59,355 nt of DNA from Chromatiales bacterium (GTDB taxonomy: Bacteria > Pseudomonadota > Gammaproteobacteria > RBG-16-57-12): assembly GCA_026989455.1 (NCBI GenBank), contig JALSJH010000080.1:1-59355 (forward strand). The letters run 5' to 3'. The stretch's first letter is position 1, and each line of letters begins with the position of its first letter. The position numbers and the translations under genes are program-made. The notes under the pieces are model-generated. The model made no database searches and was not told the DNA's origin. It saw only the letters and a list, made by a program, of their open reading frames with translations. Shown piece by piece: positions 33,448-43,356 of the stretch.

Positions 33448-33515
33448 GGAATCTCTGATAAGCCTGGATGAATTCAGGCTGAGTAGTTACAGAAGAAGTT
33501 ACTCAGAGCTCCCCT
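33446..33515. repeat. Diverged CTCTGAT inverted-repeat element, copy 5
   Basis: Outer arms are AGGGAATCTCTGAT and CTCAGAGCTCCCCTT. An inner hairpin, AGCCTGGATGAATTCAGGCT, sits at 33460-33480 and resembles the right-hand part of copy 7. It is more diverged than the other copies and has no clear TA at its right end. It starts within the stop codon of the small membrane peptide. Confidence 0.6.
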
Positions 33516-33540
33516 TGAGCTGCACAGACAAAGCCCGAAG

Positions 33541-34050
33541 CTAGTCAGCTTGGACCACCGGTGTTTCACCTAAAAACTTTTCGCGATCACTCTCATCTAA
33601 ATAGCCTTTTGCCGCTTTGTTCAGTGACTCTGACTCCATAACAGTCAAGATAAGAACCAAAACCATTGTGGGCAAAATCCCCAAGCCACCCACAATGGCG
33701 TACGCCATCTCTTTAATTGCAATTGAGTTATGCACCAGCCAAGCAACGGTGGCGGCGACACCCAGCAAGGCGTAGGCGATCATAAATATCTTGGTGCGTT
33801 TGACCACCATCCGCCAGTGGCAACGAATAAACTCACTCTCGTGATTCACCTGACTCATGCCGCGAATAAAGGTGTAACCGACAATAAACAGCGAGATAAC
33901 CGGTACGCCGAGTGCCAACCAGGGGACGGTCGAGTTACTCAAAGCAATAATGCTTAGAAGAATATGGTTTCCTACCATATTAAATAAGAAAAGCTGATGC
34001 GGCCACTGCGCTTCTTTTATCTCTTGTTCGCTATATTTTGATTCTGACAT
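33541..34050 (-). CDS. Four-span membrane protein of unknown function next to ccoS
   Basis: The protein has 169 residues with four predicted membrane helices (LFNMVGNHILLSIIALS, WLALGVPVISLFIVGYTF, IFMIAYALLGVAATVAWLV, AYAIVGGLGILPTMVLVLIL) and charged ends. The first helix pair is separated by RGMSQVNHESEFIRCHWR. The start is the ATG at 34050 with AGGGG upstream; a GTG lies one codon earlier. It lies downstream of ccoS in the same direction, about 90 bases away, so it may belong to the cbb3 maturation operon. No family is recognised. Confidence 0.7.
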   Translation of the reverse strand: MSESKYSEQEIKEAQWPHQLFLFNMVGNHILLSIIALSNSTVPWLALGVPVISLFIVGYTFIRGMSQVNHESEFIRCHWRMVVKRTKIFMIAYALLGVAATVAWLVHNSIAIKEMAYAIVGGLGILPTMVLVLILTVMESESLNKAAKGYLDESDREKFLGETPVVQAD

Positions 34051-34139
34051 CACTCACCCCTAGGTAGTTGACGAGAGCGCTTGCGCACATTACTTCATTC
34101 CGCATCAGCGCTAATAAGCGCATCTCTCGTGCAAAGATT

Positions 34140-34331
34140 TCATTCAGTCTCTTTTTTGTCGCTCTGTCGATTATTAGTTGGCAACATCGGGTCATCATCA
34201 TCATCGAGTATTCGATGGGCGGGACCTTCGAGATCATCATATTGCCCTGCGCGAGCAGCCCAGAAAAAAACGGCCACACTCACCAGCGCCAGCATAATCA
34301 TTGCCGGCAGCAATGCATAAATAACATCCAT
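34140..34331 (-). CDS. ccoS: cbb3 oxidase assembly protein CcoS
   Basis: The protein has 63 residues with one N-terminal membrane span (YALLPAMIMLALVSVAVFFWAA) followed by the family motif AGQYDDLEGPAHRILDDDD. CcoS is needed to insert haem and copper cofactors into the cbb3 oxidase. It follows ccoI after about 60 bases, the normal order ccoGHIS. The tail after the Asp run is short and basic. Confidence 0.93.
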   Translation of the reverse strand: MDVIYALLPAMIMLALVSVAVFFWAARAGQYDDLEGPAHRILDDDDDPMLPTNNRQSDKKETE

Positions 34332-34392
34332 AACCTTCTCCTGCGCTACTCGCTACCCTGAGTCGCTTTACATGATTCAATTTGCAGCAGCC

Positions 34393-36873
34393 TCATGAAA
34401 GATTCGCGTCGAGCTTAGCGCGACGTTTTATCAAAATGGCATTACCAATCACCAGCAAAGAGCTGATCGGCATTGCAATAGAGGCAAATACCGGCGTTAA
34501 GCTCGCACTTACCGCTGTGGGTATCACGATAACATTATATCCAAGCGAAAGGTTGATGTTTTGCTTGATGGTTCTGATTGTCTGTTGCGCTAGGTCAAAT
34601 GCAAACAGTAAGCGCATCAGTTGATTGCTCATTAACACCATATCAGCACACTCAAGCGATACATCGGTGCCCGATCCCATGGCAATTCCCACATCGGCGC
34701 GTGCCAGTGCCGGGGCATCATTCACGCCATCGCCCACCATCACAACAGATTCCCCCTGTTTTTGCAGCTCAGCAATTACATTGTCTTTATCTTGAGGCAG
34801 CACCTCGGCAATCACATTCAGTTCACCACCCAGCTGTTTTGCCACTGCGGCGGCGGCCATTTGACTATCACCGGTTAGCAGGGTGACTTCGATATTTCTC
34901 TCATTAAGCGCCTTGATCAGGGCAGAAGCGCCCTTACGAATTTGGTCAAATACGCTAATAATACCCAGCACAGCGCCATCCACCACCACCACTACGGCAA
35001 CCCCCATCGATGCCTCTATCTTATCGTAGGCAAGTAACAAATTTGGTGGCAGAGCAATATTCAGGTGATCAAGCAGACGTCGACTACCCAGCTGAATGGT
35101 TCGCCCCCCCGCTTCAGCCACCACTCCGAGACCCGGCAGACTGGAAAAACTATCCAGAGGCGTGCCCTGGGTAGTGATACCTTGGTCTTTTGCGTGCTGA
35201 ACAATCGCTCGCGCAACCAGATGTTCAGAGCGAGACTCCGCCAACAGCGCATAGTGCAGTAGCTGCTTGCAATCAACTTCGGATGCAGCGTTAAGCGTCA
35301 CATCCCCGACCCCCATGCGCCCCTCAGTAATGGTTCCAGTTTTATCAAAAACAACATGATTAACCGTGGCAAGCGTTTCAAGTGCCGCGCCATTACGAAC
35401 CAGCAAACCATTTTTTGCACCGTGGCCAACGCTCACCGCAATACTCATGGGGGTTGCCAAACCAAAAGCACAGGGACAGGTAATAATGAGCACTGAGACA
35501 GCCGCCAACATTGCCACATCAAAGTCGCCCGCGTATGACCAGTAGATGAATGTCCCACTGGCCAGCAGTAGCGTGGTGAGAACAAACCAAGGCACCACGC
35601 GATCCGTCATACACTGTATCGGCGCTTTCGAGCCTTGCGCCGCTTCAACAAGGTGAATGATTTTTGACAGTGCTGTCTGCTGCCCCAGCGAGACCACCTC
35701 TACCACCAGCGTCCCCTGGCCATTCACACTACCCGCCACCACCTTGCCGCCCAAGGATTTTTTAACCGGAAGAGCCTCACCCGTCAGCATCGACTCGTTG
35801 ACATCACTATCGCCGTCGACCACCACACCATCCACAGGAATACGCTCACCCGGCCGTATAATGACTTGGTCACCCACTGTCAATTGGCGCACCGCGACGA
35901 GTGTCTCTTCACCCGCCACAACCCGGGTGGCTGAGCGCGGCTGTAACTCCATTAAACGACTGGTTGCCGAGGTTGCATTGCGGCGGGTGACTCTTTCGAT
36001 GTACCGACCCACAAGAATAATAAACAGAAAGCTGACCACGGTTTCAAAATAGACATCTGTACCGTTATTAACGGTGGCCCAAGCGGAGTAGAGGTAGGTA
36101 ACCATTACGCCAAGCGCAATGGGTAGATCCATGGTCATCTGTCGGTAGCGAAGCCCGCTCACAGCACCTTTAAAGAAGGGCCAGCCAGAGTAAAGAAGTA
36201 CCGGTGTCGCAAGCAGCAGGCTGATCCATTGCAAAAAATGGCGATGTTCAAGATCCATTCCCGATGCTGACATATCCGCCGCATAGATCGAGATAGAGAG
36301 CCACATCATGTTCATGGCTCCAAAGCCCGCAAATGCCATGCGATAGAGCAGCGTCCGGTTCTCTTTCTGCTGCTGACCCTCAAGCTTTTCCATATCGAAG
36401 GGGACGGCAGAGTAGCCGATGGCCGCCAGTCGTTTTAAAATTGCAGAGAGCTTTAGATCGGTGTCATCCCAACGCACACGCAGGCGGTGGTGAGCCAGGT
36501 TAACCTCAGCCTCCAGCACCCCACCCAGTGAGGCGAGTGCACGCTCAATAAGCCAGACACAGGCCGCACAGTGAATACCCTCAACCAGTAGCATCGCTTC
36601 ACGGCGGCTGCCGTTAACTTTAACAAACTCTTGTTGGATATCTTCAAGGTCGTATTGGGCCAAATTACCCAGAAGGTCAGGCGGGGGGGCTAGCTCATTT
36701 TCTCGAACACGCTGATAGAAGCCATCCAGACCAGAATCATGAATGGTTTGACACACCAGTGCACAGCCTGAGCAACAAAATCGCCTCAGTTGCCCACTAA
36801 TCGCCTGCTGCTGCAACGCACCCGGTTTAATCTCCAAACCACAGTGGAAACAGCTATCAACATCACTGCCCAT
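34393..36873 (-). CDS. ccoI: Copper-transporting P1B-type ATPase CcoI
   Basis: The protein has 826 residues. The N-terminal cysteine-rich domain ([12 protein letters not shown] and [11 protein letters not shown]) is typical of CcoI/FixI. A ferredoxin-like domain with [10 protein letters not shown] near residue 95 follows, then eight membrane spans with the CPC motif in [12 protein letters not shown] near 455, the phosphorylation site [12 protein letters not shown] near 500 and the hinge [20 protein letters not shown] near 705. It exports copper towards the periplasm for cbb3 oxidase assembly. It starts 8 bases after the ccoH stop. Confidence 0.95.
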   Translation of the reverse strand: MGSDVDSCFHCGLEIKPGALQQQAISGQLRRFCCSGCALVCQTIHDSGLDGFYQRVRENELAPPPDLLGNLAQYDLEDIQQEFVKVNGSRREAMLLVEGIHCAACVWLIERALASLGGVLEAEVNLAHHRLRVRWDDTDLKLSAILKRLAAIGYSAVPFDMEKLEGQQQKENRTLLYRMAFAGFGAMNMMWLSISIYAADMSASGMDLEHRHFLQWISLLLATPVLLYSGWPFFKGAVSGLRYRQMTMDLPIALGVMVTYLYSAWATVNNGTDVYFETVVSFLFIILVGRYIERVTRRNATSATSRLMELQPRSATRVVAGEETLVAVRQLTVGDQVIIRPGERIPVDGVVVDGDSDVNESMLTGEALPVKKSLGGKVVAGSVNGQGTLVVEVVSLGQQTALSKIIHLVEAAQGSKAPIQCMTDRVVPWFVLTTLLLASGTFIYWSYAGDFDVAMLAAVSVLIITCPCAFGLATPMSIAVSVGHGAKNGLLVRNGAALETLATVNHVVFDKTGTITEGRMGVGDVTLNAASEVDCKQLLHYALLAESRSEHLVARAIVQHAKDQGITTQGTPLDSFSSLPGLGVVAEAGGRTIQLGSRRLLDHLNIALPPNLLLAYDKIEASMGVAVVVVVDGAVLGIISVFDQIRKGASALIKALNERNIEVTLLTGDSQMAAAAVAKQLGGELNVIAEVLPQDKDNVIAELQKQGESVVMVGDGVNDAPALARADVGIAMGSGTDVSLECADMVLMSNQLMRLLFAFDLAQQTIRTIKQNINLSLGYNVIVIPTAVSASLTPVFASIAMPISSLLVIGNAILIKRRAKLDANLS

Positions 36874-36881
36874 GCCAGTCG

Positions 36882-37415
36882 CTAATCTTGTACAAAGATA
36901 CGCTGAGCGAGGTCAAGCGCATCCTCCTCACTCTTCATGGCAGAGACGATCAGATCCCAGTGACCGGGTAAGTTAAATTCAATTTCCGCGGCATAATAGC
37001 CGGGCCGAATCTCTTTCATGGGCAGAGAAAAGTCTTTACTGGCATCATTTACGCGGTAGGCAAACAGCTCCACAGTGGCATCACTGATCGCCTCACCCTG
37101 CTTATCTTTTAGTATGAATTGATACTGCTGTAGCTGGTTAAGCTTCGGAGTGCTGGGCTCTCTTAAAACCAAGCGCCACTGCAAGCGTTGCTCGACCTCA
37201 TCACGCCTCACCTCTTCATGTAGATAGGCCTTTCCTTTGGCATAAAACTCATCAATCACCAAACCCGTGTGGGTATTCAAGCCAATGGTAATCATCGTAA
37301 AATTAACCACCAACATGGTGGTTACCAGTATCGCCATGCCCCAAACCCAAGGGCTTTTCCATGCGGGAACGAATCCCTTAGCATTGGTTTTATCTTCTCT
37401 TTCATTGACACTCAT
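36882..37415 (-). CDS. ccoH: cbb3 oxidase assembly protein CcoH (FixH family)
   Basis: The protein has 177 residues. One membrane span near residues 25-45 ([21 protein letters not shown]) is followed by the FixH motif [17 protein letters not shown] and a periplasmic immunoglobulin-like domain ([46 protein letters not shown]). It binds CcoI and the oxidase during assembly. I used the ATG at 37415, with AAAGG upstream, which follows the ccoG stop by 16 bases; a longer form would overlap ccoG. Confidence 0.92.
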   Translation of the reverse strand: MSVNEREDKTNAKGFVPAWKSPWVWGMAILVTTMLVVNFTMITIGLNTHTGLVIDEFYAKGKAYLHEEVRRDEVEQRLQWRLVLREPSTPKLNQLQQYQFILKDKQGEAISDATVELFAYRVNDASKDFSLPMKEIRPGYYAAEIEFNLPGHWDLIVSAMKSEEDALDLAQRIFVQD

Positions 37416-37431
37416 ATTTTCAAACCTTTTC

Positions 37432-38853
37432 CTAGCGAGCCGGGCCGGCAAAGAAGCTCTCATGCTCTTCATTTATAGTCGGATCATTTAGAGCTTCAAC
37501 CTTAAAATAGACCGGCACCCTCTCCGCTGCCATATCATCCTGCTTTGCTCTAATTCGTATGGTATAGGGGATGACCTTAGCAGACTGCAGCGTTAAAATA
37601 TCGGGCAACCCAATAATATTGGCCCCTTCAACGCCATTCACCGTCACCTTCACATCAAGCGGCTCTGGCAATTTATTTAAAATCTTAATGGTATAGCTGT
37701 TTTGTATAGAACCATCAGACATCTTCACATAGAGTGGCTGGCGCTCATGTACCACATGCATCTCCAGCGGAGGGATGCTCGCCAAACCAAAAACGATTGC
37801 CAATATCGAAGCCAGCGAAATAGCCAAATAGATGAGGACCCGAGGCCGCCTCATCAATGGCGGTTGAACCTGGCCCTGAATCTCATTATCTGACGCGTAA
37901 CGAATCAGCCCCTTTGGCTTATCGATTTTTTCCATCACCTTGTCACAGGCATCGACACAGAGACCACACATAATGCACCCCTCTTGCAGTGCGCTTTGGC
38001 GTATATCAACACCGGTCGGACAGACGGCCACACACTGGTTACAGTCGACACAGTCACCTTTCTGTTCATTATCCACACCCTTCTTGAGCCTGCCTCGCGG
38101 CTCGCCTCGAGGGATATCATAGGATGGGATGATGGAGTCTCGATCAACCATAACAGACTGAATTCGAGCATAGGGACAGAGCCAGAAGCAGACTTGCTCG
38201 CGCATAAAACCGGCAAGAATAAAGGTACCCAGAAAAAATGAAAGTAGCGTGACCCAAGCGGCAATATGGGCATCAAATGTCACCAGGTCTTCCAACAGCT
38301 CATATGAGTCCATAAAATAAGCCGCAAAACTAATACCAGTGACTAATGAGATGAGCGACCAGATCGCATATTTAATACCGCGCTTAGTGATTTTCTCACT
38401 ATTCCAGGGAGCTTTATCCAGTTTGCGACGTTGCAGTGGAGAGCCTTCAATTTTCTCCTCTATCCAGACAAACCAATCGGTCCAAACCGTTTGAAAGCAG
38501 AAAAAACCACAAAATATTCGACCGGCAATTGCGGTAATTCCAAACAGCATCATGGCTAACAAAATAAGGGCAAAGGTCAACATCCAAATATCTTGGGGAT
38601 AGATGGTGGCACCAAAAAAGTGAAACTGCCGCGCAGGAATATCAAACAGGACGACTTGCTCACCACCTATACGCAAGAAAGGTAGAATCAGGTAGCTAAA
38701 CCAAAAAACCCAAACCAGGTCTTTATATCTACGAAATCGCCCACTCACACGTTTAGCGTGAATGGTCTCCCCGCCCACGTTAACAACGTGTACTTCTTCA
38801 TAAATATCGCCAATATCCCCAGCACTTTTTGTCTTTTTATCTTGTTCCGCCAC
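37432..38853 (-). CDS. ccoG: cbb3 oxidase accessory protein CcoG (RdxA/FixG)
   Basis: The protein has 473 residues with about five membrane spans. Cysteine motifs include GRIFCGFFCFQTVWTD and QVCFWLCPYARIQ within membrane loops. Two [4Fe-4S] ferredoxin-type motifs follow, CVDCNQCVAVCPTGVDI and CIMCGLCVDACDKVM, near residues 270-310. The C-terminal 140 residues form a periplasmic Ig-like domain (FixG_C). CcoG reduces copper for oxidase assembly. It is the first of the maturation genes and follows a gap of about 257 bases after the structural operon, with its own promoter presumably there. Confidence 0.94.
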   Translation of the reverse strand: MAEQDKKTKSAGDIGDIYEEVHVVNVGGETIHAKRVSGRFRRYKDLVWVFWFSYLILPFLRIGGEQVVLFDIPARQFHFFGATIYPQDIWMLTFALILLAMMLFGITAIAGRIFCGFFCFQTVWTDWFVWIEEKIEGSPLQRRKLDKAPWNSEKITKRGIKYAIWSLISLVTGISFAAYFMDSYELLEDLVTFDAHIAAWVTLLSFFLGTFILAGFMREQVCFWLCPYARIQSVMVDRDSIIPSYDIPRGEPRGRLKKGVDNEQKGDCVDCNQCVAVCPTGVDIRQSALQEGCIMCGLCVDACDKVMEKIDKPKGLIRYASDNEIQGQVQPPLMRRPRVLIYLAISLASILAIVFGLASIPPLEMHVVHERQPLYVKMSDGSIQNSYTIKILNKLPEPLDVKVTVNGVEGANIIGLPDILTLQSAKVIPYTIRIRAKQDDMAAERVPVYFKVEALNDPTINEEHESFFAGPAR

Positions 38854-39061
38854 TTATTAATCCATCCCGACAAAGCTGTTACACAATCAGCAAACACTAT
38901 ACTCGGTCAGGGTGAGTTTATACAGTAATATGCAGTAACCAGATAATAAATAATTTTGTCAACAGCAGACGGGATAATCCAAAACATGGAAGGTTTGTGA
39001 ATAAAACAGGGGGGGTAACTGGCTATCAATACTGCAGATAAAAAACGAGAGAGGGGGGATA

Positions 39062-39089
39062 CAAAAACAAAGGGGCCATAAGCCCCTTT
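39062..39089 (-). terminator. Rho-independent terminator of the cco structural operon
   Basis: On the minus strand the stem AAAGGGGC/GCCCCTTT with loop TTATG is followed by GTTTTTGT. It lies about 20 bases after the stop of the 38-residue peptide gene, so the structural operon ccoNOQP plus that peptide ends here, ahead of ccoG. Confidence 0.85.
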
Positions 39090-39110
39090 ATTAACTACTA
39101 CCACTTGGTC

Positions 39111-39227
39111 TTATTTATCTTCGGGTGGATCCTGGTTAATCAAGGCAATGCCTTTGATGACCATAACGACCAAGATAACAGCAGATCCAGCTACAGAGAG
39201 TATCGATAAAATTACTACTGCATCCAT
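39111..39227 (-). CDS. 38-residue membrane peptide in the ccoNOQP operon, candidate small subunit
   Basis: A short frame begins at the second ATG (39227), preceded by TAAGGAG with 6 bases spacing; the first ATG at 39233 lies directly on the ribosome site. It encodes a single membrane span (VVILSILSVAGSAVILVVMV), a short loop and an acidic tail (NQDPPEDK). It lies about 50 bases after ccoP and before the terminator, so it is the last gene of the structural operon. Small single-span subunits of cbb3 oxidases such as CcoM of Pseudomonas stutzeri are known; whether this is an equivalent is inference. Confidence 0.7.
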   Translation of the reverse strand: MDAVVILSILSVAGSAVILVVMVIKGIALINQDPPEDK

Positions 39228-39280
39228 TTCCATCTCCTTATTTCGTATAGATGAGAGGGGAGGCCCCTCTCAACAAGAGA

Positions 39281-40135
39281 TTACTCAGTCTGGCCACCAC
39301 CTAGAGACCAAACCCTTACTGTCAGAAGCTTAATGTCGTTCGCTGACAACACTTCGCTAAATCCAGGCATTACGCCACTCCGCGTACCTTCAACACCATC
39401 CTGGTTTACACCAAATTTGATAGTATGAAGAACTTCATCACGGCTGCCGCCAAAGCGCCAGATGCTATCGGTCAGGTTAGGTGCACCCACCCATTTATTT
39501 CCTGTGGCATCTTCAGCATGACAACCAGAGCAGCCTGCATTGTTATAGGCATCCCAACCGGCTTGTGTTGCCTTGCCAGATGAAACATTGAGCACGAAGT
39601 CAGCAAGCTGACCCAACTCTGCCTCATCAAGCTGCCCCTGAAATGCAGACATAAAGCCAAGACGACCATCAGCAATAGTGTCGGTTATATCTTGCAGGGT
39701 ACCGCCATACAACCAGTCATCATCATTCAGCACAGGGAACATATCGTCAACACCCTGGCCGTTTGAGCCGTGACATGATGCACACCGGTCACCAAACAAC
39801 GCTTTAGTATAGGAGTCTGCAAAGTTTTTCATTTCCTGGTCACCCAAGATCTCTTCAGCACTCATCTTCTCAAGCTTTGCGATGTAAGGTGCACGAACAG
39901 CGTCATTTTTAGCAACGGCATCCTTGTACTCTTGCAGCGCACTCCAGCCCATAACCCCTTTGGTGTAGTCATTCACTAGAGGAATGGATGGATAGATGAT
40001 GATATACGCCACCAGCCATACAAAACTCATAATGAATGCAATATTCCACCAGCGTGGCGGTGGGTTAGTCAACTCACGAATACCATCCCACTCGTGGCCG
40101 GTATCAGGAGTTTTGTTTTGATTATTTTCTGCCAT
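39281..40135 (-). CDS. ccoP: cbb3 oxidase dihaem cytochrome c subunit CcoP
   Basis: The protein has 284 residues. An N-terminal membrane span lies near residues 30-50 (WWNIAFIMSFVWLVAYIIIYPSI). Two class I cytochrome c domains follow, with haem motifs CASCHGSNGQG and CSGCHAEDATG; each is followed by a Met ligand region (FPVLNDDDWLYGG-type and GVMPGF). It passes electrons from periplasmic cytochrome c to CcoO. I chose the ATG at 40135, with GGAG upstream. It overlaps ccoQ by 14 bases. Confidence 0.96.
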   Translation of the reverse strand: MAENNQNKTPDTGHEWDGIRELTNPPPRWWNIAFIMSFVWLVAYIIIYPSIPLVNDYTKGVMGWSALQEYKDAVAKNDAVRAPYIAKLEKMSAEEILGDQEMKNFADSYTKALFGDRCASCHGSNGQGVDDMFPVLNDDDWLYGGTLQDITDTIADGRLGFMSAFQGQLDEAELGQLADFVLNVSSGKATQAGWDAYNNAGCSGCHAEDATGNKWVGAPNLTDSIWRFGGSRDEVLHTIKFGVNQDGVEGTRSGVMPGFSEVLSANDIKLLTVRVWSLGGGQTE

Positions 40136-40340
40136 GGTTATTCTCCCCATCGGTCAAATCATCTTTAAGGACAAAATCTCTGTGTGATTCCAGTTTCTCT
40201 TTATTGCCCGGTGAAAACACATAGACATAGAGAACGAACATAAGGGTCGCTAAGATCACAACTACCAACAGGCCAAACCAGTCAATAAAGGTCAACGCCG
40301 CCCAGTCTGTTGATAGATGTTCCCTTAGCGAGTCAATCAT
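40122..40340 (-). CDS. ccoQ: cbb3 oxidase subunit CcoQ
   Basis: The protein has 72 residues with one membrane span ([24 protein letters not shown]) and the family motif [12 protein letters not shown], then a charged tail. CcoQ stabilises the oxidase complex. Its ATG overlaps the ccoO stop as ATGA and its end overlaps ccoP by 14 bases, so translation is coupled along ccoO-Q-P. Confidence 0.93.
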   Translation of the reverse strand: MIDSLREHLSTDWAALTFIDWFGLLVVVILATLMFVLYVYVFSPGNKEKLESHRDFVLKDDLTDGENNHGRK

Positions 40341-41002
40341 TTACGATAGTCCTTACCTTCCTGGAAATTCACCATAGTCCCAAGAACTTGCAGATAAGCG
40401 ATCAACGCCTCCATCTCTGTCTTACCCTTCACAGCATCTGCGGCTCCCGCCTCATCTGCGGCCGAGTAAGGCACGCCAACCATTCTCAGAGCAGCCAGTT
40501 TCTTGGCTGTCGTTGTATGATCAACCAGAGCATCTGCCAACCATGGGTAGTTAGGCATCACCGTGTCAGGTACCACACACTTCGCACATATGAAGTGCTG
40601 GAAATGCCACTCATCTGAGTATTTCCCACCGACGCGAGCCAAATCAGGACCTGTTCGTTTTGAACCCCACTGGAACGGATGATCATACTTGGATTCAGCT
40701 GCAATCGAGTAGTGACCATAACGCTCTTTCTCATCACGGAACGGACGAATCATCTGTGAGTGGCAAAGGTAACACCCTTCACGAATGTAGACATCTCGGC
40801 CTTCCAGCTCAAGCGCTGTATAGGGACGAACATTGTCCTCTTCCTCCGTCAAGCCCGCATCCATTGTCTGCGGGAGATAGAACAGTGGAACAATCTCCAC
40901 AATACCCGCAACGGTAAGGCCAAGTGCCAGTGTTGCCACCAGCAGCCAGACGTTAGTTTCTGTCTTTTCCTGGAAAGACATTTTTTCATTATTAGAAGCC
41001 AT
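40337..41002 (-). CDS. ccoO: cbb3 oxidase monohaem cytochrome c subunit CcoO
   Basis: The protein has 221 residues. One N-terminal membrane span ([23 protein letters not shown]) is followed by a haem c motif [14 protein letters not shown] near residue 75, with the axial Met region MPNYPWLAD later. It accepts electrons from CcoP and passes them to the haem b centre of CcoN. It lies 14 bases after ccoN and overlaps ccoQ. Confidence 0.96.
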   Translation of the reverse strand: MASNNEKMSFQEKTETNVWLLVATLALGLTVAGIVEIVPLFYLPQTMDAGLTEEEDNVRPYTALELEGRDVYIREGCYLCHSQMIRPFRDEKERYGHYSIAAESKYDHPFQWGSKRTGPDLARVGGKYSDEWHFQHFICAKCVVPDTVMPNYPWLADALVDHTTTAKKLAALRMVGVPYSAADEAGAADAVKGKTEMEALIAYLQVLGTMVNFQEGKDYRK

Positions 41003-41016
41003 TATCTTTCTCCTCC

Positions 41017-42441
41017 TTACGCTTTAGCGGTCGCCATATTGGGTTGCTTATCCGCATTACGAATCGTCAAAACGATATTGTAAAGCATGATGATAGAGCC
41101 AAGCAGGAAGATCATTCCACCAATGGCACGCATTGCATAGAACGGATGCATTGCAGCAACAGACTCCACAAAGGTGTAGGTCAAGTTGCCATAGTCATCT
41201 GTCGCACGCCACATCAAACCTTGCATGATACCCGACACCCACATCGCACAGACGTAGATAACAGCACCAATTGTCGCAAGCCAGAAGTGCGCACCCATCA
41301 TCGCGGTAGAGTAAATCTTGGTATTCCACATTCGCTCTACCATATGGTAGATCGCACCGATAGAAACCATCGCTACCCAACCAAGCGCACCGGAGTGTAC
41401 GTGGCCGATTGTCCAATCAGTGTAGTGTGACAGTGCATTAACTGTCTTAACCGACATAACAGGACCTTCAAAGGTAGACATTGCGTAGAATGCCAAAGAG
41501 ATGATAAGGAAGCGCAAGATATAATCATCACGAAGCTTGTGCCATGCACCAGAAAGAGTCAGAAGACCATTCAGAGCACCACCCCAAGATGGAATGATCA
41601 TCGCAATAGAGACTGCCGCGCCCAGCGAACCGGTCCAATCAGGAAGTGCAGTATATTGCAGATGGTGAGCACCCAACCAAGCATAACCGAACATCAGCGC
41701 CCAAAAGTGAAGGACAGATAAGCGGTATGAGAAGATAGGCAGATTTGCCTGCTTAGGAATGAAGTAGTACATAATCCCCAAGAAGCCAGCCGTCAGGAAG
41801 TAACCTACTGCATTGTGACCGTACCACCATTGAATCATTGCATCCTGAACACCAGGAAACATTGAGTAGGACTTGGTGAAGTCAACCGGAATTGCCAGCG
41901 AGTTACCCACATGTAGATAGGTAATCATGATCATCATGCCCAAGAAGAACCAATTCGCAACATAGATATGCGAAGTTTTACGGATCGCCAAGGTCATAAT
42001 AAAGTTGAACATATACGACAACCACACCACCGCAATGATGATATCAATCCACCACTCCAGCTCTGCGTACTCTTTACCACTGGTCATACCCAGAGGGAGA
42101 GTTATCACCGCTAATACCATTACAAGGTTCCAACCCCAAAAGGTGAACCATGCCATCTTATCGCTCCACAGGCGCACATGACATGTACGTTGTGCAACAT
42201 AAAATGATGTTGCCATCAGTGTACAACCACCAAAAGCAAAAATAACCACATTAGTGTGAAGCGGACGTAAACGTCCAAATGTTATATAAGGAATATCGAA
42301 ATTCAGAACAGGCCAGGCCAGTTCTGATGCGATGTAAACACCAACGAGTGCACCGACTACTAGGTAGACGACTGCACAGATGGTGAATGCCCGCACGACA
42401 TCAAAATTGTATGTCTTATCATCGGTTGTTATTGCAGACAC
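41017..42441 (-). CDS. ccoN: cbb3-type cytochrome c oxidase catalytic subunit CcoN
   Basis: The protein has 474 residues with about 12 membrane helices and the conserved His ligands of the haem b and b3-CuB centres (for example [38 protein letters not shown], and [17 protein letters not shown]). It reduces oxygen to water and pumps protons; cbb3 enzymes have high oxygen affinity. I chose the GTG at 42441: GGAGGGAGG lies 4-5 bases upstream, and the ATG 15 bases earlier would sit on that ribosome site. It is the first gene of ccoNOQP. Confidence 0.96.
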   Translation of the reverse strand: MSAITTDDKTYNFDVVRAFTICAVVYLVVGALVGVYIASELAWPVLNFDIPYITFGRLRPLHTNVVIFAFGGCTLMATSFYVAQRTCHVRLWSDKMAWFTFWGWNLVMVLAVITLPLGMTSGKEYAELEWWIDIIIAVVWLSYMFNFIMTLAIRKTSHIYVANWFFLGMMIMITYLHVGNSLAIPVDFTKSYSMFPGVQDAMIQWWYGHNAVGYFLTAGFLGIMYYFIPKQANLPIFSYRLSVLHFWALMFGYAWLGAHHLQYTALPDWTGSLGAAVSIAMIIPSWGGALNGLLTLSGAWHKLRDDYILRFLIISLAFYAMSTFEGPVMSVKTVNALSHYTDWTIGHVHSGALGWVAMVSIGAIYHMVERMWNTKIYSTAMMGAHFWLATIGAVIYVCAMWVSGIMQGLMWRATDDYGNLTYTFVESVAAMHPFYAMRAIGGMIFLLGSIIMLYNIVLTIRNADKQPNMATAKA

Positions 42442-42922
42442 GAAGCCTCCCTCCATACTTTGTTAGAAAATTCCGCTTCATCACTCCAAAATAGTGCCAT
42501 GAATTGATTCGCGACCTTTTTTTATCACCCCCAAACCCAGAGTGGCCTCTGAGCCCCAACACTTTCAACTGATAGCTAAATGAGCTGACTAGGCGTTAAC
42601 CGCAGCGTACTTGATTTCATACCGCTAAGCAAGCCTGTCTTTAGCTACTTTTCAATAATAAATTTACGGATAAAATCAGAGTGTTATGGTGGGTTTTTAA
42701 GCGGGTGATGCGTGAGTCGGCACCAGAACAACGATGCCATCACACATCGCACGACAAAGAGGGTGGTATTTAGTTCAATGCGGCCCGAATAATTCATAAA
42801 TTATGCGGGGATAAGCGCTATAATTGGAAAACCAAGACCCTTGTGCAAAAACAGTAAGATACAAGCTACAGAGCATCAATCGCACACAAGTCTCGTCGAA
42901 TAACCCCAAGAAGAGTGATTAC
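42442..42922. other. Intergenic region between ccoN and apaG
   Basis: This divergent region of about 480 bases must hold the promoters of ccoNOQP and apaG. I searched for an FNR/Anr box (TTGAT-N4-ATCAA) and saw only half sites, such as TTGAT near 42504 and 42611. A TATAAT at 42819-42824, about 100 bases before apaG, is a possible -10 box, but no good -35 is present at 17 bases. I see no gene, repeat element or riboswitch here. Confidence 0.5.
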
Positions 42923-43306
42923 ATGCCAAAAGAGCCACTTCACAAAATCGATGTGAAAACCAAGAGCGCCTATATCAGCGAACACTCCACTCCGACAGAG
43001 GGGCATTTCGCCTTCTCTTATACCGTTTGCATTCAAAACCATGGGAGTATGGCGGCAAGAGTGATAACCCGCCATTGGGTTATCACTGATATTGATGGTA
43101 ATCAACAAGAGGTATTTGGTGAAGGCGTAGTAGGTAAGCAGCCCTTGTTACGACCTGGGGAGCAGTTTGAATACACCAGCGGCACGGTGCTGAATACGCC
43201 AATAGGCTACATGACAGGTCATTATCAAATGATGAGTGAAGATGGCGCACTTTTTAAAGCTGAAATAGCGCCGTTTACACTTTCACAGCCCCATCAGCTG
43301 CATTAA
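42923..43306 (+). CDS. apaG: ApaG family protein (Co2+/Mg2+ efflux associated)
   Basis: The protein has 127 residues, the normal ApaG length, when started at the ATG at 42923; an upstream extension to a TTG at 42824 is possible but would exceed the family length. The sequence shows the immunoglobulin-like ApaG fold: FAFSYTVCIQNHGSMAARVITRHWVITD, then GEGVVGKQPLLRPGEQFEYTSGTVLNTPIGYMTGHY. ApaG is associated with cobalt/magnesium tolerance and Ap4A metabolism, but its mechanism is unclear. No apaH or ksgA neighbour is present. A repeat element starts at its stop codon. Confidence 0.93.
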   Translation: MPKEPLHKIDVKTKSAYISEHSTPTEGHFAFSYTVCIQNHGSMAARVITRHWVITDIDGNQQEVFGEGVVGKQPLLRPGEQFEYTSGTVLNTPIGYMTGHYQMMSEDGALFKAEIAPFTLSQPHQLH

Positions 43307-43356
43307 GGAAGCTCTGATCAAGTCACGCATATTTTATGCTGGCTTAATCAGAGCCT
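43304..43356. repeat. CTCTGAT inverted-repeat element, copy 6
   Basis: A 53-base element has arms TAAGGAAGCTCTGATCAAG and CTTAATCAGAGCCTA with a loop containing ATATTTTATGCTGG. It starts on the apaG stop codon (43304-43306) and contains the rnd stop codon (43344-43346), so both convergent genes end in it. TA is present at both ends. The sequence closely matches copies 1 and 7. Confidence 0.9.

Noticed and set aside
42442-42922. FNR/Anr box upstream of ccoN
   Set aside because: Only half sites of TTGAT are seen; no TTGAT-N4-ATCAA match, so oxygen control cannot be claimed from the sequence.
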